DNA of 64,000 nucleotides. It comes from Alloascoidea africana. Its lineage: Eukaryota; Ascomycota; Alloascoideomycetes; Alloascoideales; Alloascoideaceae. The translations under genes and the position numbers were made by a program. Where the stretch lies: the NCBI GenBank assembly GCA_030581615.1, contig JAKTTT010000010.1, positions 310,001-374,000 on the forward strand. The letters run 5' to 3'. The notes beneath the pieces are model-generated. The model worked only from the letters and a program-made list of their open reading frames with translations. It ran no database searches and was not told the DNA's origin. This document shows, piece by piece, positions 11,832 to 20,917 of the stretch (the first letter of the stretch is position 1; each line of letters starts with the position of its first letter).

Positions 11832-14800
11832 CCTTGAAGTTTTTTTTTTTCAATTATAGGAAAAGAATGTCTTTCTGATACATTATCTCTTACATTTTTC
11901 TGTACTGTTTTGTTATGTTCCTGGACATGTTCTGAAATCAAAAAAAAAGTAAGAAATTTTGGGAGAATCTAACGTCTCATTACATGCGGTTGATTTTTGT
12001 CATGTTGAAAATTGTATTCAAAATTGTTTTTAAAATTATTGGATTAATGATTTCTTTGGTTTTTTTTTATGGGCACATGAAACCTCATCTTCTTTCTTCC
12101 TTTATGTTTGTACTATTCTCTATTTTTGAATTTTAATTTATCTCTGTATAATTTTTTTATGTGTAATGTTAACCTATCTATATATCTATAACTTGATTGT
12201 TTTCAAAACGGACATTTGACCCTTTTTCAAGTCTTTTGATTTTTGCAGTATTACGAACGTTGTTTTCAATTCTACTACATTTGAAAATGTCTACTACGCT
12301 ATAATTTTAGAATCAATGCTAATAAACAAAAAAAAAAAGTGTTCTTAAAACTATTTCAAAGGGTTGTTTTATAAAGCTTCACTCCTCAGATTTGAATACA
12401 AATTGTACAGCAATTTGGAATAATCTCCTAAGATAAACAAACTGCTCTAGAACTTGTTCCAGTTTCGTGTATTCTTTATGTCTTGGAACAATAAAAAATG
12501 CACTTTTGAAATTGCAAATGGCACGCCGATTCCGACCCGTGATGGTGAAGTTTTGAGTTTGAGATTAATTAGAATTTTCAAGTCTTGGAGCAAACGGGAT
12601 TACGAGGTGTAAAATCAGAAGAAAAGGTTGAAATTAAAATTTGGGAAACTGGAAATTGAAATTGGAATGCGAAAAGTGATAAAAACAAAAAAAGGAGAAC
12701 ACAGAAAAGAGGAGTCGTTTTACATTTTTTGCTCCGTTAGAGAATCAACCTCATCAGAGACAAACAATAAGCGTCATTGCAATTGCAATTGCAATTGTAA
12801 TTCTCATCCCCAATTTCAATTAGACATTTTACCTATGTGATAGTGATCCTATCTCTGAATTATTTTCAAAAAAGAAGAAAATTTTTACCAAAATGGATGG
12901 CGAGGGAGTTAGGGTCATAAGTGAAAGGGTTTGGAGTAACTAATCGATAGTAGATCTATTTGTGCGCCTAGAAGATCTTGAATCTGAAATTCGGAAGCGG
13001 CAGAAAATACGTTCAAAGATTGAAAAGATCTTATTATTCATCCCTTTCTCTCGTAATTGTGATTTCAAACCAAAGTGGGAAAGTGAACTTGGAACTTGAA
13101 TGCAATTGATCCAAAGGTTCCGGCCGAGCTTGCATCGTAAGCGAGAATAGAAGCATTGCCCACTAGTTATGGGATTATTTCTTTTCATCCTTTGCTTCTA
13201 TTTTTGATGTTGGCATATCTTGGAGATCCAAAAATGATCGGGATATCAAAAACTAGAAAATGCTTGATAACATTTGTTAAAAAAAGAAGAGGTGTGAGAA
13301 GCAATCCAATAATTATTAGTCCCATTAAAATGATAGAAGCGTTATGTGTATGCCAACCACAACTGAGCCCATATTCTTTTCTTTGTGGTCTTGTTTCAGC
13401 ATCCGTATCCTTTCCTGCCAAATTTGATCTCTTTTCATCTCTCGCTACATCTTATTCTTTCTTCTTCAGACACTAAAAAAATGCAAGTCCAAATTTCCTC
13501 CCAGCTGCAGTACAAAAACCCCATAACATCATCTAAACTGAACTTGAACCAGATTACTGGCTATTTTTTTTGGCGGTTTCTTCTGCTCCGCATTAATAGA
13601 CCAAAAATTATAAAATGCACACAGATAGTATATGACGTCTAACAATACTATTAGAAAGAGCTTTGAGTCATTTCCCGTTCTAACATCAGCAACAATGCTT
13701 CCAAAATTTAGACTCTTTAGCAACCCCATCTGTAGACTAGTTTGTTGGTGACTTCAAGATAGCCAACCATTAATTAATATCCAAATTTCGTCATGGATAA
13801 ACCAACTAATTCAAGCAAATTCAAATCATGAACACCATGGTAAGTGATCAACAATTAAAGTTCTAGATAACTTGAGTCTTGGTGAAAAAGCGAACAAGAG
13901 TCTATATTACGGCTGATTAAACACGCCAATTCATTTATGAAATTGAACCTCTCTAACACTCAGCTTGCGGACCCATTTTGGATGCAAGAACCATGGTCTG
14001 GTCTCATACACCTCAATTATCCCATCAAGTGCATCTGCTCTCCACTTTGCACATTGTTACTTGCCTCACTCACTGTCATTGATCCTGACTTGAGTGCTTC
14101 AGAGACACTTAACTGTACCATTATTGATTACGAGTCTTTACAGTCTAGGCTAGAGTTGAATCATGTCCGATATCTGCATTAATGTAAACACTTGGACAAA
14201 AGATAAGAAAAAAGTGTATCTGTTCCATGACACACCACATCTCTTTAACTCCAAGTTACCAATCCAAGTTGGCGGCTTAATTTTGCTCTCCCGCTGCACT
14301 GGCATGGTGAAACCGATAGACTTGCTCAAGAATGGAAACAAGAATGCATGGGTTCTGGGAACGAAGCTGTCTTAACCGCGGTGTAACGGCAATCAATGAA
14401 GGCCCGATTACTAGGTTACTACTACTACTGTATGTATGTCCAAAGTAATAAAACCACGATCCGATCCGCCAGGTTAGGCTTTTGTCTCTGGCATGGTTTT
14501 GTGAATAGGAATACGCTATCTATCGGAACAGAGACTTTGTGTTCTATTTTGTGCTTGGTATATTTGTAACAAAGTATTTGGAATTAAGGGCGCAACTTTA
14601 ATTTCTATTCCACATGCTCGTGAAAACAAATCCGTTGTGAAGTAGGCTTAGGCTTAACTTGGCTAGGAACGCAACTGAACTAGACCAAACTAAAAATGCC
14701 GATACCGATACCGACTACTGGTGAGTTCAGGAAGGAAATGAAGCCTGCTATTGTCTTCCGCGCTTGCAAGAACTTGTGTTTCCGTCGTCTCCTGATAAGA

Positions 14801-15046
14801 GCGCCAACAGTTACCCGGCCGTCGGAAAAGATCCGCACGCGTTGCCGGAGAAACGTTTTGATGGAACAACCACTTCGGATAAAATGGAAAAAAGGGAACC
14901 TTAATTGCAGTCCACCACTGGGGAGTTTTTCCCGTACCGTGAAATAAAAAAAAGCATAAAAAGCAACCTCGTAAGTCCTTCTGTCACGCAAGCCTCTTCT
15001 CTTCTCTCTTTTGTCCACCACCATCCCCTAGCAAGATCCATCCACC
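11832..15046. other. 3.2-kb intergenic region, GATA gene to MTH1/STD1-like gene
   Basis: This is AT-rich with many T and A runs, and no open frame above about 105 codons. A short (ATTGCA) repeat of four units lies at 12776-12799. The last 550 bp carry a cluster of CGGANNA motifs, listed separately. No RNA gene is recognised. Confidence 0.5.
14524..14882. promoter_or_regulatory. Cluster of Rgt1-type CGGANNA sites upstream of the MTH1/STD1-like gene
   Basis: Matches to CGGANNA are at 14524-14530 (CGGAACA), 14754-14760 (reverse strand, TCTTCCG), 14823-14829 (CGGAAAA), 14846-14852 (CGGAGAA) and 14876-14882 (CGGATAA). Four of the five fall within about 130 bp, 165 to 295 bp before the ATG at 15047. 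By composition alone about one site per 512 bp is expected on both strands together. Rgt1 of S. cerevisiae binds this motif and works with Mth1 and Std1. Confidence 0.5.
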
Positions 15047-16546
15047 ATGTTTGTCTACCCTCTGGCCCATCCCAAAGTTGGGCCACCTCCCGCGAGTTTC
15101 ACGGAGAACGCAAGGCGAGAGATCACCTCTCAATTACAATCGATCCAAGACGAGTTAGCATTAAATTCCTCATCCGGCGTGCCCGCGCTTTTGGGAAGAG
15201 GAAAGCTGAGATTACTTGGGGGAAAGATACGGACCCAGCCAAGAGCCGCCATCACGAGCCTTGATACCAGTCACGATCCTGATGTGCTGGAGCATTCGAA
15301 TCTGGGGCTAACGAGAACCCTTTCTTCAGCCTCAGTATCTTCGAAATCGACAGTCACTTCCAGCAAAACTATCACATTGGCGACTTTTATGGAAGAGCAA
15401 GAGAGAAACGAAATAGTGTCTTTTTCTCCATCCTCAACCGCATCCTTTGCCCCCAGCATCGACAATAGTAGTAGTCACAGTAGCCATAAACTAACTCCAA
15501 TCTCCTACTCTTCGTCAAGAAAAAACAGCATTTCAGCATCTTCCTTGTCAGGAGATGGTAATTCGTTGTTTTCAAACGACGAAAATTCTTTGAATACCAC
15601 TATAACCTCTTACTCACATACCTCATCTTCATCATCTTCATCATTTCAAGAAAATAACTTTGTTCTGCCTCCATCGGCCATATCGCTCCAAGACGCACTG
15701 CCGACTACATTTAACGATACATACTCTCCTCAAATCATGTCAACTCCAGAACTTCTCATGAGCAATGGAAGACCGATTTTCACCCAGCGAGATCTTGTAG
15801 ACTGGCCACTAAACGATTTGAGATCTCTTTTAATAGTTTGTGAGTTGAAACCAGAATGGAAAGGCTGGATCCCCTCCATATTGGAATCTTCATATAACGG
15901 AGCAGACCTAAGCACAAAATTAAAGATTGTTTACATGCCACTGGATATCTCCGATGATAAGATTGTGCAGACTTTGGTCGAGTCAGATATTTACATCGAA
16001 CATGGGTTTGATATCAAGTTTTTGACACAGACTGCTTTGTATACAGTAAGGGCCGCTAGAGCAAGGAATAATAACAACAGTACGAAATCAAGTTTCACAA
16101 AACCCGAATGGCGGAACATAATTGAAAATTATATGTTGAATCTTGGATGTGAAGCACAATCAAGAATCGATTTTAATGCTGCTTGCAAGTTATTGAAACA
16201 CGAAAAGAGGAAACATTTACAATTGCAAAGAATGGATAAAGACCATTCGATCACCTCGAATCATCATCAGCTTTCAAAAAGTTTGTTGAACAAGACCTTG
16301 CTTTCGAAATCCCACAAGAATAACAATCAGCAGCAGCAGCAGCAGGAGCAGCAGCAGATGCAAAGTAAAAGCATTGGTAACAATCAAAACTGCAAAGTAC
16401 GTCTAACAAAAGACGAAAAAAAGCGCCTTTGGAACCAGGTTCAAGCAGATCTGTATCAGCGGTTGGGACTTAACTGGACTCCAGATTCTAGTTATTCTTC
16501 TACTAACGATGGGTCAAATAAACGAGAAGTAGAAGTTTGCATTTAA
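15047..16546 (+). CDS. Mth1/Std1-family glucose-signalling corepressor
   Basis: Mth1 and Std1 bind the glucose-sensor tails and hold Rgt1 in its repressing state until glucose triggers their degradation. The 499-residue product starts MFVYPLAHPKVGPP, like MFVSPPP in S. cerevisiae. Matching blocks are SLQDALPTTFNDTYSP, NGRPIFTQRDLVDWPLND, LRSLLIVCELKPEWKG, TKPEWRNIIENYMLN and the C-terminal WNQVQADLYQRLGLNW. Between residues about 80 and 210 lies a Ser-rich region with a candidate phosphodegron-like composition, and a polyGln stretch lies near residue 425. It cannot be decided whether it is MTH1 or STD1; most likely it represents the single pre-duplication gene. The promoter holds CGGANNA motifs, suggesting feedback by Rgt1. 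No intron is seen. Confidence 0.93.
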   Translation: MFVYPLAHPKVGPPPASFTENARREITSQLQSIQDELALNSSSGVPALLGRGKLRLLGGKIRTQPRAAITSLDTSHDPDVLEHSNLGLTRTLSSASVSSKSTVTSSKTITLATFMEEQERNEIVSFSPSSTASFAPSIDNSSSHSSHKLTPISYSSSRKNSISASSLSGDGNSLFSNDENSLNTTITSYSHTSSSSSSSFQENNFVLPPSAISLQDALPTTFNDTYSPQIMSTPELLMSNGRPIFTQRDLVDWPLNDLRSLLIVCELKPEWKGWIPSILESSYNGADLSTKLKIVYMPLDISDDKIVQTLVESDIYIEHGFDIKFLTQTALYTVRAARARNNNNSTKSSFTKPEWRNIIENYMLNLGCEAQSRIDFNAACKLLKHEKRKHLQLQRMDKDHSITSNHHQLSKSLLNKTLLSKSHKNNNQQQQQQEQQQMQSKSIGNNQNCKVRLTKDEKKRLWNQVQADLYQRLGLNWTPDSSYSSTNDGSNKREVEVCI

Positions 16547-17186
16547 TCAACCTCTCATTTTCCAGTTTTCTGTTTTCATTTTTCATTTTTCATTTTTCAT
16601 TTTTCATAGTTTATGCTTGTTTTTGATTTTTGAATGTTCCTTTTTTTTTATTGTTAGATAGTTGACGGACGGATCTTACCTTTCATTCATGTATATTTAT
16701 TTGGTTTTCTTTTCTTTTTCTCTTTTTGTTTGCTTCAGGCTATAATGATTTTTAACATGGTGACTGTCTTACATTATAAGAGGTGTAACATGCTCCAGGG
16801 CGTATGGATGTACTCACACCATTCACACACACGTGACGATCACCGGGGGCTGTTCGACGAGGGAGGGGGCCGCGTCTGCGTCTTCCAACGGTTTTTCCAG
16901 ATTTTGCAGATTTATCAGCCCACAATTCTGCACGACAACGCCCGTTTGCTGCATGTGGGCGCTTAACCTAAAGGCCTTGTGAAAAAGATGCGGTACAAAA
17001 TCAAAAATCAATTGCTCATGAACAAGAAACACATAAATTATTGAAACTTCTACTACAAAAACAAGAGGAACGGAACTAGAGCACAAACAAACAAGACCAG
17101 AAACCAACATATCCAATTAACTCGTCTTGTATCGTGGGTGGTGGCGGTGGCATGTGTGAAAATTACAACTGGAGAGCAGCAGAGGG
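16547..17186. other. Convergent 3' region, MTH1/STD1-like and TDA3
   Basis: This 640-bp stretch lies between two convergent genes. It starts with a short tandem repeat of CATTTTT at 16577-16607 and T-rich tracts typical of yeast 3' ends. A CACGTG hexamer at 16830-16835 is far from any start codon and is not interpreted. Confidence 0.5.
16577..16607 (+). repeat. CATTTTT heptamer tandem repeat
   Basis: A 7-bp unit CATTTTT is repeated about four and a half times in the 3' flank of the MTH1/STD1-like gene, probably in the 3' UTR. It is a simple microsatellite. Confidence 0.85.
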
Positions 17187-18603
17187 CTAAACGCTGGCAT
17201 CGAAGTAGAGGCTTGGGTCAAGATCGTCAATGTCTGCGCTCTGGGCCTCTCCATCGAAAAGCAACTCCGCCATCAGCTTCCCAGTCGCTGGAGCGTTGTT
17301 GATGCCCCAGCAGCTGTGTCCGCTCGCGAGATACAAGTTCTCGACGTTCGTCTTGCCTATAAGCGGCCCAGAAGCCGCGGGCACGTCCAGCACGGGGAGA
17401 TAGCAGGCCTGTCGTTTCAAAATGGATCCTTTTTCCAGAATGTCCGAAATCTTGCCGGCGTACCGAAACAATTCATCGCATTTTTCTCGAATCACCTCCA
17501 CGTCGTCCGAGGTCTCTGGCACGGAAACCAGAGAATCTCCTTCACCACAAACGTAGACCTCGTCCGGCCGAGCGTAAATCTCAGGTGAAACATACTTGCC
17601 CCTAGCCAGCTTTAGTTCTGTAAAAATGGCATACGGACTGACTGTATTCTCGGTCTGTATTGTTATCGAATGGGCTCTCAGCCCGCTAATGGGACAGTCT
17701 GTTAGTATTTTGGAAGTCCAGGGCCCCACTGCCATGATAATTTCGTCCGCTTCCAAAACCACCGGCCTCGTGTCTGGATTAGCACTTTCCTTGGTCGTGC
17801 TGGGGATATAGGTGACCGACTCTGCGCATCCATCCTCCATGGAGTAGTTTATCTCTTGTACTTTGCCTATAATCAAATCAACTCCACCAGTTTCAATCGC
17901 TTTTTTCAGAATGAAATTGGTAAACTTGTAAGGATGGACTTGAGCTGTTGAGTCTTTGCCTCCTAGTGGGGACCAACCATCTACCACATCTTCCTTGATC
18001 CAATCCAGATCCTCTGGAAGCACCACCCGATTTTTGGATCTCGTCCTACTGGCCACGGAACTTTTCTTCAAGTGTTTCGAACTCGTCGGCGTCGGCGTCG
18101 TTGTCGTATTCGTTATCTTTCCATCTGCTGATAGTTGCTGTTGCTGTTGTTGCTGCTGTGATATCATGATTGAACTTACGCTGCTTGGAGCAGGCTGTGA
18201 GATGTTTCCTTCAATCGAAACTGTCGTGAGTCTCCTATAACCCCATTCCTCTTCGCCATTGTACTGGTTCGCCAACTCCTGGTGCAACTTGAACGAGAGC
18301 GGGACGATCTGTTGCGGGAAGGCCCACAGTGCCAGCAAACCTCCGGCCTTCCCGCTGGCGCCTCCTGCGACTCGCTTCGACTCCAAGATCGTGATACGAT
18401 GGTGATCTGGTGAAAACCGGGGGTCATGGGTGATATAGTACGCAGCGCAGGCACCAATTATCCCCGCGCCTAGGTTTTTGATGCAAAGGAATCGCCAGAA
18501 CGTTAGAATCCGTGTCGAGCTAACACGAAGAAGAGCACGGCAGGCACTTACCCACTATTATAGTATGCCGTTTCCTGGTGCTCGGCGGCCCGTTTGAAGG
18601 CAT
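17187..18603 (-). CDS. TDA3: FAD-dependent oxidoreductase Tda3 (DAO family)
   Basis: Tda3 is a D-amino-acid-oxidase-fold flavoprotein reported at late endosomes in S. cerevisiae; its substrate is unknown to me. Exon 1 is 18603..18552 and exon 2 is 18469..17187, giving 444 residues. The splice (GTG G|GC) rebuilds the dinucleotide-binding motif HTIIVGAGIIGACAAYY, which proves the small first exon. Further shared blocks are ITILESKRVAGGASGKAGG, STAQVHPYKFTNFILKKA, MAVGPWTSKIL, RPDEVYVCGEGDSLV and ASGHSCWGINNAPATGK. A Ser/Thr-rich insertion with a run of eight Gln lies around residues 120-150, where the yeast protein also has a variable insert. Length is shorter than the 523 residues in S. cerevisiae because this insert is smaller. 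Confidence 0.94.
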
Positions 18604-18853
18604 GATGGGATGGGATGTGTGATCAAAATGTTGGAAACGGAGAGGACGCTGGAGAGAAAAAACAGAACCGCTAGGTGACAGACACCAGCACTCGGCCCCC
18701 TCCCGGCCCCACAGCCCACGGGACTGCGAGGGGGTGTGCGACAATAGCTGAGGTGCACGTGCCATTTTTTTTTTACCGCATATGATCATGATGATATAAA
18801 AGTAGGGAAAAGGCCCTGTTTCCTCTATTTATACGGCTCTACCATTTCGTTTC

Positions 18854-20524
18854 TCAAAACTTCTCCTCTTTCAAGCTCACGTCGTCATAAAAATGCTGTA
18901 CCAGGTTCATTCCCCAGGCGCTCACAACTCCTAGCAGTCCGACTTTCCAGTCCGCAAACAGCGCTCTGAGTCCCTTGTTTTCGTTTTCTGCGTTTCTGTT
19001 GTAGACTATGTGCAATATCGTAGGAACCACTCCTTTGTAGTAATCGCACGCTATTATCATCTTGCTCTCCATGTTCTTTAGCATCTTCTGGCCAAGATAG
19101 TCCACCTGCGCACGCCTCAGGATCGTCTCCAAGGGAAGCTTGACAAAAAGCTCAAACACATTGGACACGAGTGTCAGGACATTGTAAGTCACCGGCATTG
19201 TATAACTGTCGATTCCGAGCTTGACATAGAGTAAGTAGGGCGTGCCTTTCCGAATAAGCGACGTTGCAAACGAATGAAGAATAGTCGGTATAAGCAGCGG
19301 TGACGGACACACGTAGGATTGCAACCCCCGGATCGACTCGCGGATTGATCGCGGTCCAACAGAAACCGAAGTCACGATCATCCGCGTGCGTATGAGATCC
19401 AATGGAGCTATAATCAACGATGTTAGCACGGAAACCGTTATTGACACCACGAGAGTTGTTCCGGGTTCCGGAGAATGTGCAGAGTCTATAAAGAAGGGGT
19501 CAGGAATCGAAAATATGGGCGATAGAAACCCAGATAGCCAGGCTTCCAAGCTCGCTGTTAGAACATTTTGCATAAAAGTGGTGTGAAGCGCTCGCCACAT
19601 TCCTCTTATTCCTTCCTTTGCGAAAACCGCTGACACAATGTCAATGCTGTGTAGAGATAGCGGCTGGATGGCATACTTTGATACACCACCAGCAGCAGAG
19701 CTAACGGGCTGGGTATCCGAGCTGGTTGTGCTGGCCCTGGACACTCGCTTCTTGTGACTTCTCCGTGGGTTTACCCTTTTCCCTATTGAAGATCCGTAGC
19801 GATTGTTCTCATACGCAACGTTATCCGCTAGTAGAGAAGCATTTTCCTTCACTTGGGTAAAGTAGTTCATTCCCTCATCTTCACTATCCTGATCGTGGTG
19901 GTGGTCCTCCTCCTCATGGCTATCTGACTCAAACATGTCGTTTTCCGATTCGGAATCTACCCATTCGTTTTTCATCCTTCTCCGTGGTTCCGGATCTTTG
20001 GGGCGTGGGCGTTGTACAGGCACCTCTACCATCCCCGTTTTGAATGATCCCACTTGAAGTAGAAATCTGCTCACTTCAAAAGGCTGGGCCACCAAAGTCT
20101 TGATATATGTTTTCAAAAAAGACCTAGTCAAATTGTGTAAAACCTCGTGTACATTCCCCAAATCAAAGTATTCCCCTAGCTCCAAATCGTTATAACCTTT
20201 AATGCTCTTAAAACCAGAGTCAGACAGGACTGAACCTTGGTAGTGCTTATCTCCCAGTCGTGAGATGTTTGTTCTGGAACTCCCTGAATCAAACCCACTT
20301 CTCCATCTTTTGGAAGATCCAGCGGCAGAGGCAGCAATGCTACTGTTGCTGATGCCACTGCTGGCTTTAGAAGGCCCATTTTTGAATAAGGCTAGGATGA
20401 ACGAATCCCCAGATTCGGTCGTGACACCGGTGCCTGGACGGTATACCACTGGGTAGCCACCATTAAACGAATCGGGATTATAGTATGGCCTCAGGTTTGG
20501 AGAAGGATCTTTTACACTGGTCAT
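18854..20524 (-). CDS. UGO1: Mitochondrial fusion protein Ugo1
   Basis: Ugo1 is an outer mitochondrial membrane protein of the carrier fold that links Fzo1 and Mgm1 in membrane fusion. The 556-residue product has the N-terminal signature LRPYYNPDSFNGGYPVVYRP, the block YIKTLVAQPFEVSRFLLQVG, the segment IQPLSLHSIDIVSAVFAKEGIRGMWRA, the carrier motif PLDLIRTRMIVTS, and ends with a Lys-Phe (EEKF) as in S. cerevisiae. A long acidic, His-rich insertion (about residues 175-225) separates the first two carrier-like repeats. No intron is seen. It is transcribed in tandem with TDA3, 250 bp downstream on the same strand. Confidence 0.94.
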   Translation of the reverse strand: MTSVKDPSPNLRPYYNPDSFNGGYPVVYRPGTGVTTESGDSFILALFKNGPSKASSGISNSSIAASAAGSSKRWRSGFDSGSSRTNISRLGDKHYQGSVLSDSGFKSIKGYNDLELGEYFDLGNVHEVLHNLTRSFLKTYIKTLVAQPFEVSRFLLQVGSFKTGMVEVPVQRPRPKDPEPRRRMKNEWVDSESENDMFESDSHEEEDHHHDQDSEDEGMNYFTQVKENASLLADNVAYENNRYGSSIGKRVNPRRSHKKRVSRASTTSSDTQPVSSAAGGVSKYAIQPLSLHSIDIVSAVFAKEGIRGMWRALHTTFMQNVLTASLEAWLSGFLSPIFSIPDPFFIDSAHSPEPGTTLVVSITVSVLTSLIIAPLDLIRTRMIVTSVSVGPRSIRESIRGLQSYVCPSPLLIPTILHSFATSLIRKGTPYLLYVKLGIDSYTMPVTYNVLTLVSNVFELFVKLPLETILRRAQVDYLGQKMLKNMESKMIIACDYYKGVVPTILHIVYNRNAENENKGLRALFADWKVGLLGVVSAWGMNLVQHFYDDVSLKEEKF

Positions 20525-20917
20525 GGTGAATCTTTCTCTAGGCCAGTTTGCTTCTGATTTCTCCTTAGCTTTAGTTTAGATTATTCTGTCTGGCAACCAG
20601 TAGAAAGAATTTAAAGATGCACTCATCATGTTGTTGCGGGTAACTTTATTTTCTTTTGGCAGATGCGAAAAAAAATGTAAAGTTTATGATGATGATTGCT
20701 AATTGGGAACAGAGAGACTCATTTTTTAGAAAAAATGTCTATCAAAATACTATATAGCACGGATAAAAAAACAATAGAAAAAGAAATAAAAGGCAACCAG
20801 TCAAAGGCAAATGTTTCTCCTAAATGTTTTCAAAGATATATATTTTTTTTTCTCATGGGAAGGAAGTAGTCACTTTTTAAACTTGAACTTCTGATATTGT
20901 CCCCCTTTTTTGGCCCT
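20525..20917. other. Intergenic region, coiled-coil gene 3' end to UGO1 5' end
   Basis: This 393-bp stretch holds the UGO1 promoter and the 3' end of the coiled-coil gene. It is A- and T-rich. No other feature is seen. Confidence 0.5.

Noticed and set aside
16830-16835. CACGTG hexamer downstream of the MTH1/STD1-like gene
   Set aside because: It lies between convergent genes and is far from any start codon, so a promoter role is unlikely.
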